64,000 nucleotides of DNA from Puccinia triticina (taxonomy: Eukaryota > Basidiomycota > Pucciniomycetes > Pucciniales > Pucciniaceae). Of the stretch, positions 10,870 to 22,560 are shown piece by piece (position 1 is the stretch's first letter; each line of letters opens with the position of its first letter). The notes under the pieces are model-generated. The model made no database searches and was not told the DNA's origin. It saw only the letters and a program-made list of their open reading frames with translations. A program made the translations under genes and the position numbers. The stretch covers positions 3,059,001 through 3,123,000 of the forward strand of contig NC_070575.1 in the NCBI RefSeq assembly GCF_026914185.1, read 5' to 3'.

Positions 10870-11670
10870 GTGTTGGAGCTGAAAACAAAGCTGTGTCATG
10901 TCACTTGCCATCAAGTGAGTACTTTTTTTTCCTGATGTTAATCTCACTTTCTGCTTCTGGCAAGTCTTTGACCAGCGGGGCATCGGCCACCTTGCGGATT
11001 TCTTCATCTTCCGAGGAGGTTCCTTCATCTTTTGCAGAGGTTTCTTTGTTGGAAGATAAAATTTTGTTCAAGTCAGAGCTGTATTTGCCATCCGACGACG
11101 GGCTTGGTACCCTGATACCACGCGCTTGGTGTCAACAGGGTGACTTGGAGGTACGTTTTTCAAGAGGGCAGTTTTACGAGGTTTTGCTGGGGTGGCTTTC
11201 TTCTCAAGAGGGACAATCTGGACCTTGCGGGATAAGCGGACTTCTATTGACGGGGACAAAGCAAACCGGGGGGATTTTCTTATTGTGGCGGCCAATGTCA
11301 ACCCTGGAACCAAGCCGGTGGACGAAAGACCGCAATCATCAGATGCTGTTCAAAGGTAAATAACGTGGATAAAACGAGATACTTAAGTGGTGTGCTCATG
11401 GCTGGATCTGCTGCAACTTTGGATTTGGTGTTTGCAGCTCCAGAGGAGGAATCGCCGGCTGACTTGCGTCGGGATTGGATCTCCTTTGAGTGAGTTGCAC
11501 GCGTTCTGGGTTTGGACTCTTTTTTAGTGAGGTACCAACCAAGGCTTGCATTGTATGTGCCTGAAACGTTGTCGTCTTCTGCCGTCAGGTACCAACCAAG
11601 GCGCATATCAAATATTCCTGCAGCAGAAGCTTTGACGGTGCAATGCGCCTTGAGCAGGTCCTGCCGCACA
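10870..11670 (-). pseudogene. Fragmented basic/acidic hypothetical protein exons
   Basis: Three open minus-strand segments in different frames: about 11,669-11,390 (KAHCTVKASAAGIFDMRLGW, with LGWYLT twice), 11,313-11,068 (basic: RKSPRFALSPSIEVRLSRKV), and about 11,120-10,905 (acidic: KDEGTSSEDEEIRKVADAPL). Donor- and acceptor-like sites exist (CTTAAGTATCTC and TTTGAACAG near 11,340-11,395), but I could not join the frames without a stop. Either an intron-rich gene with unresolved splicing or a frameshifted relic. Function unknown. Confidence 0.35.
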
Positions 11671-11850
11671 GATACCCATAAAATGTCTGATCAGTATTCA
11701 AGCAAAGCTGTGAAGTAGGTGGACAGCAATGTGGGGCTTGCTTACAGGAATTCTTGGTCATAGTTTCTCTTCAAATACTCTAGAAAAATAGCAGAGTATG
11801 AGCAGTTGTTATTGCAGCTTGAGGAAAAATAATGACTTCTCTTACTTTAC

Positions 11851-12072
11851 AAGGTGTTGTTTTTTGTGCAAGGTCCACTGCACACCTACTTCCTGCGATG
11901 TTGTCCTCAATTCCGTGGGTTTGGATTGTTGGGGATTGTACCCTGGGAGCATCCAATCCGGTGGGGGCTCTGGATTGGTAGAGTAGGCGATAATTTTGAG
12001 GGGATCTTTGGTAGATTGAGCGATAATGGGAGAATTGGCAGCTTGGGGAAAAACTCTGTTAAGATCCACCAT
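11851..12072 (-). CDS. First exon of a hypothetical gene
   Basis: ATG at 12072 opens MVDLNRVFPQAANSPIIAQS, then TNPEPPPDWMLPGYNPQQ and VGVQWTLHKKQHL, ending at a donor (GTAAAGTAAGAG at 11,850). A pyrimidine-rich acceptor (TATTTTTCTAG) follows about 70 nt downstream and leads to a short open segment, YLKRNYDQEFL, itself ending at GTAAGC. The join of exon 1 to exon 2 needs an alternative acceptor to stay in frame, so the structure is provisional. Probably the 5' end of the gene whose later exons lie at 8.2-11.7 kb; no family recognised. Confidence 0.4.
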
Positions 12073-12299
12073 GGTCCTGATTTTACACAATTCAATATGT
12101 TTATGTTGTTTTTTTATTTTCTGAGAGAATATAAGCAAAGTTGATAAAGAGCAAGCAATAGAGAAATATTTGATGTCACCGGGGCTTGAAGATAGATGGG
12201 ATAAGCTGGGAGGGACTTGAAGATGAATGAGATACGCTGGTCTGATGGACGATGAACAAGGGACAAACGGATTAAGACCAACTGAGACCAACAAGCGTA

Positions 12300-12975
12300 C
12301 TCAGCAGAAATGACAGAACGGCTTGGTGAAGCCGTCAAGAACAACGGCGTATGACCAGGTCTACCAGGCAGCTCCAATCAAGTTTCTATTAGTGCTTAAC
12401 TGGAGTACTAGCAATATACAGATCCTGAGCTGACTTACATACCAGAGAATGAACGCCCCTTCTTGCTTTTCCCAAGCCTATGAGTCCACTATTGATGGGC
12501 TGTGTTCCTTGTTGTCGCTGATATTGGCATTGTATGACAGGCTGTTGACTAGACTGTATTGACATGTTGACAAGTAGAAGGCGGGTGACAAAGCGGAAAC
12601 TCAGCAGATACCGCTTGCTCCATCAATGTGTGTTATGGGAGTCCAAACAATTTTATTTGAGCTTACATAGTCTAGCTTTTTGGAAGCATAGAATCTCACT
12701 CTTGGCGCAACTGATTGGAAATATGCTATGTTGATGATGACATCTATACATTTCATTTACATCATTATAGCTAGAGTTAGAGTCTAGACTTTGGAGGCGG
12801 TAGCTATTGGTCTGCTACGGCCCTTCAACACTTTGTCTATTCAGCTCCATCATATGTAGGAGGAGACTGAGCGTACAAGAATATACTTTTACGGACAAAT
12901 AATACATACATTCAAAGTTTTCTGCAGCCGTGATGGCTGCAGGTGAAGGTGTGTATGCGCTTAAGCTTCACTTAA
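12300..12975. other. Intergenic, nothing recognised
   Basis: No convincing open frame, repeat or structured element was seen. It probably contains promoters for the genes on both sides, but no specific motif can be supported. Confidence 0.5.
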
Positions 12976-13282
12976 GTTTATGTGATAAACTTCTCCGTAA
13001 CTAACCAAGTACTTGGCACCGCCGGGAACAAAAAATGCTCAGGTCTGTATGTTTCTTCAGTTGATTCACGGCCAGCTGGTCTGTCTTTGCGCAATATCAC
13101 TAGAAGGATCAAATGCAAACTTCTGGCACAAGGTGGGGGTGGAGCTAAACGCAGGACTATTTGGTTGGGTAAGTGTTATCAGACAGTTGCGCCAGCCCTG
13201 TAACTCTTTGCTAACAAATCATCTGATTCCAGCGCCTTCCAGGATCAAAGTAGAACAGCTGGGGAAAATTCTTGAAGAATAA
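12976..13282 (+). pseudogene. Upstream exons in frame with the 147-aa gene
   Basis: An open frame from 12,976 to 13,168 (GTAGNKKCSGLYVSSVDSRP, ITRRIKCKLLAQGGGG, RTIWL) ends at a strong donor, followed by a 64-nt intron at 13,169-13,232 (GTAAGT, GCTAAC branch site, ATTCCAG). Splicing gives APSRIKVEQLGKILEE and then TAA at 13,280-13,282. That TAA lies exactly in frame, one codon before the ATG of the gene at 13,286. Either this is the 3' end of a separate gene or the TAA is a nonsense mutation inside one longer gene. No domain recognised. Confidence 0.45.
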
Positions 13283-13285
13283 AGC

Positions 13286-13806
13286 ATGCCACACAAACCC
13301 GGCGACGGAGAAGATCAGCTGCTAGCACTTTACAAACCTCTCAGGCTCAAACATTCAAAAACAGCTACTCCATCAATCCTATCCAAAGATGTCATTGGCA
13401 TGGGAGGCACTTTGGACACAGGTGCAAGGATTAGGGTTGAATATGAATAATGCTATTTCTTATTCCTTGACTGATAAATATTTTTGTATTATGCACAGGA
13501 GATGGAGATGAAAGAAAAGAATCCCCTTGTTGCAAATGGCAATGCAAGGATCCAAGCCTACTTGGCAAACAAGGCCCGGCCACAGCGGCTGCTGTAGATT
13601 GTGATTGTCAAACTCAGCAGTTCGGAACGGCTCTTCTCCCTCTGGCAGTCCGAGATTTGTCGGCTACACTCAATGCGCACGCCGGCTCCATCAAAATACC
13701 TGCTGCTGGCCCCCTTGGGGAGCAGCAAGCGATTGAGGTTGCCCCGGGAGATTCAGCTCAACCGCGGCCGGAGCTTGTACCGTCCGCCAAATCCTCACTC
13801 ATCTAA
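13286..13806 (+). CDS. Two-exon hypothetical protein, 147 aa, cysteine motif
   Basis: Model: exon 13286-13421, intron 13422-13498 (77 nt, GTGCAAGG donor, TTGACTGAT branch-like site, TTATGCACAG acceptor), exon 13499-13806 ending in TAA. Phase 1 matches on both sides. The protein begins MPHKPGDGEDQLLALYKPLR and after the junction has GDGDERKESPCCKWQCKDP and VDCDCQTQQFG, two cysteine clusters that might bind metal, then an Ala/Pro-rich tail ending PSAKSSLI. No stop lies in either exon, and codon use is GC-rich and gene-like. No signal peptide or membrane segment. The function is unknown. The ATG is in frame with upstream exons across a single TAA, so this may be the C-terminal half of a longer protein. 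Confidence 0.6.
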
Positions 13807-13825
13807 AAAAAAAACAGAAACTAAA

Positions 13826-14335
13826 TTATATTAGTGTTATAATCATCCTTCTTTTCTTCTCTATTCCTTTCTCTCTTCTACATACAGAATCTACTTGACA
13901 TACGTGGGAAAAGGCATCATGGAACCTGCTATACAGATGGAGACAAGCTTTGCGCGTGGAGACTGGGTTGTCGAGATCCTCTTGGGCAAAAACAAGAAGG
14001 CCCTGTTGAATAAAGTGTTGAAGGGCGTTGACTTCCTCTAGTTTAAAAGAATCCCCCAAACCCAAAGGGTAGGCTTCAACATTATCTACGGCAAAGTGCG
14101 CTTGTCAAATGGAAAACGGAAACTCGTGACTAGGGCGGATAGCAGCCTCTTTGTTGAGCTGCAATGACAATATGGAGGTATTGGACGAGTGGTTTAATGA
14201 TGTACTAAGGTTTTCTTGCGGAGACAATGGCATGGGAGAGGCGCTGAAAGACAACATTACAGATAATGGACGAGGATAACGGAATTTTTCCGTTGCACAA
14301 TGGCCTGAGGACCTTATAGGGGTCTTTATTTTCAT
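13826..14335 (-). pseudogene. Hypothetical gene, one in-frame stop or short intron
   Basis: Convergent with the 147-aa gene, only 19 bp between their stops. The frame begins with ATG at 14335 (MKIKTPIRSSGHCATEKFRY), reaches a TGA at 14,105, and continues in the same frame as QAHFAVDNVEAYPLGLGDSF, KLEEVNALQHFIQQGLLVFA and so on to 13,826. The TGA could be a nonsense mutation or lie within a short intron ending TTTGCCGTAG near 14,085. The 5' side is cut off at 14,388 by the start of the duplicated block. No family recognised. Confidence 0.4.
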
Positions 14336-14838
14336 TCTATGACACCATTATGGACGCCTTCACTCCCCTGGATCAGCCAGCGCGAGCTTTCTTTTCTCAT
14401 CATTAATTTTGACTCTGGTGTTCAACCCAGTTTAATGAATCTTTGGATTGCTTTTGCATCACTTACACATCATTCATTTCTTCTATAACCTCTTTTATTC
14501 AATTGGCCAGCCTCAGGACTTCATTTAAGTAGCTCCTTGGCGGTACCTTAGTCTTATTCCATTATGTATTCATTTGATTTCAACTCCTCTGTGGTGGAAA
14601 CCGTGGAAAATCGGAATGAAACTTTGGTCACTCAAAACACTCTATCAGCGAGCCTCAAATTTAGTTTTTCTTGCTCTAGAATTCATCTTTCCGATCTTCT
14701 CTTTTATTTGAACTTGGTTTTAGCCGATTCTATCAAGCGGTTTTGAAGTTATAAACGCTCAAAGTTTGCCTAGTATTTCCGTGGTCCCATTTACAATCTT
14801 CTTTCAACATTCACGGCGGCCCATCGGCCGAGTTGTTT

Positions 14839-16709
14839 TGTAAGGAGTGGAATCTCCTTCACTGTTGAAATGGCTCAAAAGGGGGACAAGGGCACAGTTT
14901 CTATGACCAGGGACTGTATTTCAGAAGGGGGTTAATTAATCGACTCCCATAAATTCGAGTTCCGACTCCCAAATGTCGTGGTCGTCCGGGAGACCGCCGC
15001 AAGACGTCCCCTGCGGGTCAACCAGACCTCAATTTGACCCGGCCGACTTTTGGGATTCGGAACTCGAATTCCTCCTGAAAGTTTGGGAGTCGGAAATTTA
15101 ATTCCAAAATATTCCCATCAAATCAAATAAATTCAATAAATCCTCAATGGGGCATCCAAATGCCCCCAAAATTTTACAGCCATCTGGGGAAACACCTTTG
15201 AGCATATTGTGAGCTTCACAGTGGGATTACACATCAGCAACACCTCATATGAGTGTGGGGTGGATTTTGTGGATTTCCTACTAAGGCAAACCACCAAATC
15301 CTGAGCTATGGTGCTCCAGAAGCCTGCAGATTTTTTCTGCCAAATAAATACACTCTCTAGAGCATATGTTAAGCTTCAAGGCATTAGCACACCTCAGGGA
15401 GAGCCTGTGTAGCCGGGGGCAGATTTGGCGGATTTCCTACTACCGCAATGCGCCATATCCTGAGATACGGTGATCCAAATGCCCCCAAATTTTTTCTGCC
15501 ACATAAATAAACTCTCTAGAGCATTTGGTGAGCCTCACGGCATTAGCACACCTCAGGGAGACCCTGTTCCGCGGGGGGGGGGGGCGGATTTGGCGAATTT
15601 CCTACTACTTATCCTCACTTGAACCCTCTATATCTTCTGATCAAGAAGAGATAAAAAAATTCGGAGGATTCTCAAAGGATTCCCTGCCCTCTTATCTACG
15701 ATTACCGGCACAGAAGGCAAAAAAATTCCTAACGGCGTAGGACAGCGCAGAGGAAGAAAACTACGACAATTGCCTTAGTAGGAAATCCGCCTAATCCGCC
15801 CCCGGCTACACAGGATTTCCCTGATGTTTAATACACCCGTAAATCTCAAAATAAGTTCTAGAGAGTGTATTTATGTGTCAGAAATATTCTGGGGGCATTT
15901 GGATCACCATATCTCAGGATATGGCGCATTGCGGTAGTAGGAAATCTGCCAAATCCGCCCCCGGCTACACAGGCTCTCCCTGAGGTGTGCTAATGCCGTG
16001 AAGCTTAAAATATGCTCTAGAGAGTTTAATTATGTGGCAGAAAAAAATCTGCAGGCTTCTGGAGCACCATAGCTCAGGATTTGGTGGTTTGCCTTAGTAG
16101 GAAATCCGCAAAATCCACCCCACACTCATATGAGGTGTTGCTGATGTGTAATCCCACCGTGAAGCTCACAATATGCTCAAAGGTGTTTCCCCAGATGGCT
16201 GTAAAATTTTGGGGGCATTTGGATGCCCCATTGAGGATTTATTGAATTTATTTGATTTGATGGGAATATTTTGGAATTAAATTTCCGACTCCCAAACTTT
16301 CAGGAGGAATTCGAGTTCCGACTCCCAAAAGTCGGCCGGGTCAAATTGAGGTCTGGTTGACCCGCAGGGGACGTCTTGCGGCGGTCTCCCGGACGTCCAC
16401 GACATTTGGGAGTCGGAACTCGAATTTATGGGAGTCGATTAATTAACCCCCTTTCAGAATGAGCGGGAGCTAGCTCAGAGAGATGTGTCAGTCTACAGGA
16501 ATCTTTGCTATACAACTGGTGAGAAGAGGGCAAAGAGTGGATAAAGTGAAAGGGGATAGTGGCTTACCTAGCTCAGAGAGATGTGTCAGTCTACAGGGAT
16601 CTCTGCTGAGCTAGGGAAGGAACGGGCTGAGACTAAGTATTGGGAGGATTATGTAATCTACTCATGACTATGTGACAGCTTTGTGAGACCCCAAAGGAGG
16701 GGGCTTACA
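14839..16709 (-). mobile_element. Solo LTR (copy 1) split by a foldback element
   Basis: The ends TGTAAGGAGTGG and GGGGGCTTACA resemble the 369-bp gypsy LTR nearby (TGTAAGAGTCTG ... GGCTCGCA), including a shared CTTACCTAGCTCAG region, so it is a related family. The 5-bp target-site duplication TGTTT is exact (14,834-14,838 and 16,710-16,714). Without the 1.53-kb nested insert it is about 340 bp. Confidence 0.85.
14927..16451. mobile_element. hAT-like non-autonomous foldback element (copy 1), 1,525 bp
   Basis: Near-perfect inverted arms of roughly 670 bp, starting GGGGGTTAATTAATCGACTC and ending in its complement, enclose a loop of about 170 bp. It is flanked by an exact 8-bp target-site duplication, TTTCAGAA (14,919-14,926 and 16,452-16,459), which fits the hAT pattern nTnnnnAn. 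No transposase frame. Each arm contains internal subrepeats (AGGAAATCCGC..., TCTCTAGAGCAT...). Confidence 0.85.
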
Positions 16710-17199
16710 TGTTTCCCAATATAAATCAATTCTTAATTTATCTTCTCCTTCCGGTCGTTCAAATGAATCTGGAATTAGAAGATTCTATTGAATGAAAGAT
16801 AAGTTATAAGCAAAATAGTTTGCCTGTTAATATACATGGTGTTACTACTATGCGCACCCGCGGATCTTGCTTGGATCTTTAACCCGCCCTACACCATCAA
16901 TACTCAACTCTTAAAAAGAAACAGTATATACCATTTTAATCTACGGAATCGTCCCTTTTGAATGAACTTGGTTTCAAGAATTTTTATTGAGCCGTTCCAA
17001 AGATACAGGTTGTCCATTTCCTGCTTTTTCTTCCTGCGTTCTGCACGCGCGCCTACCGCCTGGAGCCCCCGCACAGACAACAGGACCCCCTCTTTCAACA
17101 GTACACGCGCATGGACGCAGGTTCCATTCCCCATTTAGACAAGATTAAAGCCTTTTTTGTCGTGGAAATGGCCAACTCAAAGATGTGAAGTACTCAAAG

Positions 17200-17335
17200 G
17201 TCATCAATTATTCATTCCTCCACCATCATGAATTATTCATTCCCCCATCATCATCATGAATTATTCATTCCCCCATCATCATCATCAATCATTCATTCCC
17301 CCATCATCATCATCAATCATCTTACAAGGTCTTGT
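17200..17335 (+). repeat. Minisatellite of about 30 bp, ATTATTCATTCCCCCATCAT type (copy 1)
   Basis: Four to five units of an ATTCATTCCCCCATCATCAT repeat, varying in the number of CAT triplets. It is the 5' end of a 96-codon frame (17,256-17,546) that is repeat-derived and not supported as a gene. Duplicated at 23,051-23,186. Confidence 0.8.
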
Positions 17336-17532
17336 CTCCAATGTAGGCCTTCGACTTAGCACCTTCACAAGCCAACCCCTTGACGCGCCAGCTCAGTTAC
17401 AAGACCATTTTGCTCCCACCATTGCCATTCCCCATTCTCCTTCTCTGCTTGACCGCTCACTCATATCCCCTCCTTCCATCTCCTGCAACACACCGTCTTC
17501 CTCTTTGACGTCAAGAACCAAAGACACCCGCA

Positions 17533-18295
17533 CTGCCAGCATTTAAGCCTTGGATGTGTGCATCCCCGTTAATCTGGGATGCACGCAACCGATTTAACAT
17601 TAGTTGCGCGTATCCAATGCAATCCGCATCCAAGTTGACATCGGGGGACAGTAACCCAAGGGTTTTGCCACCCGATTCAAACTCGGCTGGTCCGCGGCCG
17701 TGCCAAAATCAGCAGGCTTTCTGACCGACAAAGTAAATTCCTTGATCAGTGGCCAGCCAAGTTAACCTCGACCGCCACCAACCAAGCAATGGAAGCTTGG
17801 TTGACAGCTCAAGCGAGCTTTCATCTGATATGAAAGCTTGGTTACGGACCCACCGAGTAAAATGAATATTGGTGGGTCAATCACCGAGGATTTCAAATGA
17901 TCAGTGGGTAAATCACCGATGATTTCGAATCATCGGTGGGTAAATCACCAATGATTTCGAATCATCGGTGGGTAAATCACCAATGATTTAAAATCATCGG
18001 TGAGTCAACAGCTGATGATTTTGAATCATTGGCTGTTCCACCCTCCTTGGAGAACTTTCCCAGGGAGGAGCCCTCTGGCAGTTAGCACGTCAAGCCACAG
18101 TGGCCGGAGCAGTCTGCTTGCTGGTCCAAGAACTTGACTCGCCGGTCCCAGCAGACTGCTCAGACTAGCGAGCAGTGCTGCCCAATCACGTACAGGTACT
18201 ATACCCGCTTTGCCAGCAGGTTAACCTGTCAAGCTGCTGGCCAAGCAGGTCAACCTGCAGGCCAAGCAGGTTCAGGTAGCTGGCCAGCGAGCAGG
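17533..18295 (-). repeat. Element X, terminal portion (copy 1)
   Basis: Inverted relative to 41,740-42,503: the same order of a GGATGCACGCAACC end, a run of 30-bp palindromes (ATCACCGATGATTTCGAATC) and GCCAAGCAGGT units. Cut off at the right by LTR 18,296-18,664. Confidence 0.8.
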
Positions 18296-18664
18296 TGTAA
18301 GAGTCTGAGATGACTCTTCACTCAGCTCTGGGTTGTAGACAGGGGATCCACCAAATGGATCAAGAAAGGGAGGGCTCAAGACAAGACCAATGTCTTGGAG
18401 AGATTTTCTAGAACCCAACAATATGTATTCCTAGCTCAGTAGAAGAATCAGCACTTTATCTCTACTGTACAATTGATGATGATGAGAAATGGAGGAGGAA
18501 GAAATGAAAGGAAAGCTTACCTAGCTCAGTAGAAGAATCAGCACTTTATCTCTACTGAGCTAGGAAGGAGGAGGAGGTGACAAGACTAAGTAGTTGGGCG
18601 AGTTGAATTGTGTGATCTTCTTGTGATTGGTTTGTGAACCCGCAAAGGCGCGCGTGGGCTCGCA
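18296..18664 (-). mobile_element. Gypsy 3' LTR of the truncated copy, 369 bp
   Basis: Read on the minus strand it begins TGCGAGCC and ends CTCTTACA. Identical to the LTR at 24,147-24,515 where compared. It is the 3' LTR of the pol fragment carried in duplication copy 1. Confidence 0.9.
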
Positions 18665-20238
18665 GTCTCCCCCCCCTATGGAAGAACTTGGGTCAGGGGG
18701 TGTCGGGGAAGAGTCCTTGTCGGGGAAGTTGTACCACTTGATCTTGGAGATGTGGAAGGTCGGGTCTCGTTTGTTGTCCTCCGGGAGGTCCAGTTCCACG
18801 CTCAGTCCCTTGTTGAAAACCTTCAACACTTGGTAAGGACCCTCGAAACATTCCTTGAGTTTGTCGACCCCTCCTCTGTGTTTTCCGCGCCAGTCGGCGG
18901 AGTTGAGAAGGGCCCAGTCGTCCGGGGCTAGTCCCGGGTGGTTGCTTCGGTGTTTGTTGTGTTATATCGCCTGTCGGACGCGGCTAGTCCAGAGAGCGTC
19001 TCTTGCGTCCGCCCAGGCTCCTTCGCGTTGTTTCAACCATTTGTCTAAGGGCGGCAGTGATTTGAGACACGCAGCTGCCAATGGGAATAGTCGTGGCTTT
19101 CTGCCAAAAAGGAGCTCGAAGGGGCTGAAACCCGTGGCAACATTCAGAGCCGAGTTGATGGCGAATTTGACTGCGGGGAGAGATTTGAGCCACTTTCCTT
19201 GCTTCTTTGCGGTGAACGTTTGCAGGATCTGACCCACAGTCTTGTTGGTCCTTTCGCTCCGGCCATCCGCCTGTGGGTGGAAGGCAGTCGTCATGTGGAA
19301 TTGAATTTTCAACCGGTCCATCAACAATTTCCAGAATTTAGAGGTCCACGCTTTGTCCTGATCGCTGATGATTGAAGCTGGAGCTCCAAAAGTTGTGATC
19401 CACCCGCTGAAAAAATGCGAGGCGGTCTTTTCCGCGGTGTCAGTCTGTAAGACCGGTATAAGTTGGGTGAAACCCGAAAGACGGCACGTGCAGCTAAGTA
19501 GCATGTCGTAATGGGCTGAAGACTTGAGTGGGCCGACAATATCAATCGCCAAGTCGATAAGGGGTTTCTGAGGGAAAGGGGGGGTCGCCATTTTCCCATG
19601 AGGGGCGGTCGTTGGGGCCTTGGTGCGCTGGCAGACTGCGCACTGCTTAACGTAAGCGAGAACGTCGTTCGTCATTCTTGGCCAGAAAAAATCGCGACGG
19701 AGTTCCGTGAGGGTCTTCAGGTGTCCTAAGTGCCCTAGGCGCGCATGTGTTTCAGTCATCAATGCAAGGCGGAGCGCCTTGTTGGCCGGTATAACCAACC
19801 TACCATTGACAAAGAGTAGTCCTTTGATTTCGGCACAATCTTCGCGGAGGGGCAGTGCCCCCCGAACCGCTTGGCAAAAGGGGTCATTTTTGTATCCTGC
19901 ACGGATGGAGGCTTGGAGGGATTTGGACAGGGTCAAGGACATCTCGGTCAGCGAGGCTACACAGGCCACATCAGCCGGAGAGACATCTTCTTCTTCTGTA
20001 GGGAGGTGTTTGCGGGATAACGCATTGGCCACTGTGTTGTTGTCGCCTCGGATGTAGTCAAAATGTAGATCAAAATCCGCCAGCAGTTCGGTCCACCATG
20101 CCTGCCGTTTGCTCAGGTTGCGTTGCTTGAGGAGGTGAATGAGTGAATGATGGTCCAACATGACGTTCACTTTCATCCCAAGGAGGAGCATCTTCCACTT
20201 TTGGAGTGCATGCACAACCGCCAAGAGTTCCTGTTTGT
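18665..20238 (-). pseudogene. Gypsy pol C-terminal half (RNase H end, integrase), truncated by duplication
   Basis: Copy of the 3' half of the pol at 24,813-27,788. It starts abruptly at the duplication junction (the frame reads MNTRVKINDEKRNKQ from junction DNA, then the native QELLAVVHALQKWK), so it lacks protease, reverse transcriptase and the start of RNase H. The zinc-binding and catalytic regions of integrase are present (CAVCQRTK, AIDIVGP, ISDQDKAW, GRSERTNK). Carries the same TAA (18,962-18,964) after SRVRQAI as copy 2. Confidence 0.9.
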
Positions 20239-20688
20239 TTCTTTTCTCATCATTAATTTTGACTCTGGTGTTCAACCCAGTTTAATGAATCTTTGGATTG
20301 CTTTTGCATCACTTACACATCATTCATTTCTTCTATAACCTCTTTTATTCAATTGGCCAGCCTCAGGACTTCATTTAAGTAGCTCCTTGGCGGTACCTTA
20401 GTCTTATTCCATTATGTATTCATTTGATTTCAACTCCTCTGTGGTGGAAACCGTGGAAAATCGGAATGAAACTTTGGTCACTCAAAACACTCTATCAGCG
20501 AGCCTCAAATTTAGTTTTTCTTGCTCTAGAATTCATCTTTCCGATCTTCTCTTTTATTTGAACTTGGTTTTAGCCGATTCTATCAAGCGGTTTTGAAGTT
20601 ATAAACGCTCAAAGTTTGCCTAGTATTTCCGTGGTCCCATTTACAATCTTCTTTCAACATTCACGGCGGCCCATCGGCCGAGTTGTTT

Positions 20689-22560
20689 TGTAAGGAGTGG
20701 AATCTCCTTCACTGTTGAAATGGCTCAAAAGGGGGACAAGGGCACAGTTTCTATGACCAGGGACTGTATTTCAGAAGGGGGTTAATTAATCGACTCCCAT
20801 AAATTCGAGTTCCGACTCCCAAATGTCGTGGTCGTCCGGGAGACCGCCGCAAGACGTCCCCTGCGGGTCAACCAGACCTCAATTTGACCCGGCCGACTTT
20901 TGGGATTCGGAACTCGAATTCCTCCTGAAAGTTTGGGAGTCGGAAATTTAATTCCAAAATATTCCCATCAAATCAAATAAATTCAATAAATCCTCAATGG
21001 GGCATCCAAATGCCCCCAAAATTTTACAGCCATCTGGGGAAACACCTTTGAGCATATTGTGAGCTTCACAGTGGGATTACACATCAGCAACACCTCATAT
21101 GAGTGTGGGGTGGATTTTGTGGATTTCCTACTAAGGCAAACCACCAAATCCTGAGCTATGGTGCTCCAGAAGCCTGCAGATTTTTTCTGCCAAATAAATA
21201 CACTCTCTAGAGCATATGTTAAGCTTCAAGGCATTAGCACACCTCAGGGAGAGCCTGTGTAGCCGGGGGCAGATTTGGCGGATTTCCTACTACCGCAATG
21301 CGCCATATCCTGAGATACGGTGATCCAAATGCCCCCAAATTTTTTCTGCCACATAAATAAACTCTCTAGAGCATTTGGTGAGCCTCACGGCATTAGCACA
21401 CCTCAGGGAGACCCTGTTCCGCGGGGGGGGGGGGGCGGATTTGGCGAATTTCCTACTACTTATCCTCACTTGAACCCTCTATATCTTCTGATCAAGAAGA
21501 GATAAAAAAATTCGGAGGATTCTCAAAGGATTCCCTGCCCTCTTATCTACGATTACCGGCACAGAAGGCAAAAAAATTCCTAACGGCGTAGGACAGCGCA
21601 GAGGAAGAAAACTACGACAATTGCCTTAGTAGGAAATCCGCCTAATCCGCCCCCGGCTACACAGGATTTCCCTGATGTTTAATACACCCGTAAATCTCAA
21701 AATAAGTTCTAGAGAGTGTATTTATGTGTCAGAAATATTCTGGGGGCATTTGGATCACCATATCTCAGGATATGGCGCATTGCGGTAGTAGGAAATCTGC
21801 CAAATCCGCCCCCGGCTACACAGGCTCTCCCTGAGGTGTGCTAATGCCGTGAAGCTTAAAATATGCTCTAGAGAGTTTAATTATGTGGCAGAAAAAAATC
21901 TGCAGGCTTCTGGAGCACCATAGCTCAGGATTTGGTGGTTTGCCTTAGTAGGAAATCCGCAAAATCCACCCCACACTCATATGAGGTGTTGCTGATGTGT
22001 AATCCCACCGTGAAGCTCACAATATGCTCAAAGGTGTTTCCCCAGATGGCTGTAAAATTTTGGGGGCATTTGGATGCCCCATTGAGGATTTATTGAATTT
22101 ATTTGATTTGATGGGAATATTTTGGAATTAAATTTCCGACTCCCAAACTTTCAGGAGGAATTCGAGTTCCGACTCCCAAAAGTCGGCCGGGTCAAATTGA
22201 GGTCTGGTTGACCCGCAGGGGACGTCTTGCGGCGGTCTCCCGGACGTCCACGACATTTGGGAGTCGGAACTCGAATTTATGGGAGTCGATTAATTAACCC
22301 CCTTTCAGAATGAGCGGGAGCTAGCTCAGAGAGATGTGTCAGTCTACAGGAATCTTTGCTATACAACTGGTGAGAAGAGGGAAAAGAGTGGATAAAGTGA
22401 AAGGGGATAGTGGCTTACCTAGCTCAGAGAGATGTGTCAGTCTACAGGGATCTCTGCTGAGCTAGGGAAGGAACGGGCTGAGACTAAGTATTGGGAGGAT
22501 TATGTAATCTACTCATGACTATGTGACAGCTTTGTGAGACCCCAAAGGAGGGGGCTTACA
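20689..22560 (-). mobile_element. Solo LTR (copy 2) split by a foldback element
   Basis: Duplicate of the solo LTR at 14,839-16,709, with the same TGTTT target-site duplication on both sides. Confidence 0.85.
20777..22302. mobile_element. hAT-like foldback element (copy 2)
   Basis: Duplicate of the element at 14,927-16,451, one base longer in the G run. Same 8-bp TTTCAGAA duplication. Confidence 0.85.

Larger units (their letters stand above)
14389..20238. repeat. Tandem duplication, copy 1 (5,850 bp)
   Basis: This block is repeated head to tail at 20,239-26,089. Within what I compared by eye, only two differences were found: a one-base longer G run in copy 2 (near 15,575 versus 21,425) and C/A at 16,531 versus 22,382. 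The right end breaks inside the RNase H region of a gypsy pol, and the junction shares one base (T) between both ends. Confidence 0.9.

Noticed and set aside
14564..14746. 60-codon frame MYSFDFNSSVVETVENRN (also 20,414-20,596)
   Set aside because: Short, AT-rich, no splice or family evidence.
16904..17134. 76-codon ATG frame MGNGTCVHARVLLKEG (also 22,755-22,985)
   Set aside because: No homologous motif, no supporting context, identical copy only through the segmental duplication. It cannot be excluded but is not supported.
17256..17546. 96-codon frame starting in the CCCCCATCATCAT array (also 23,107-23,397)
   Set aside because: The N-terminus is pure minisatellite, no splice signals or domain; the duplicated context explains its two copies.
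18855..20057. Plus-strand frames of 90-125 codons opposite the gypsy pol (also 24,706-25,908)
   Set aside because: Antisense shadows of the conserved integrase coding sequence.
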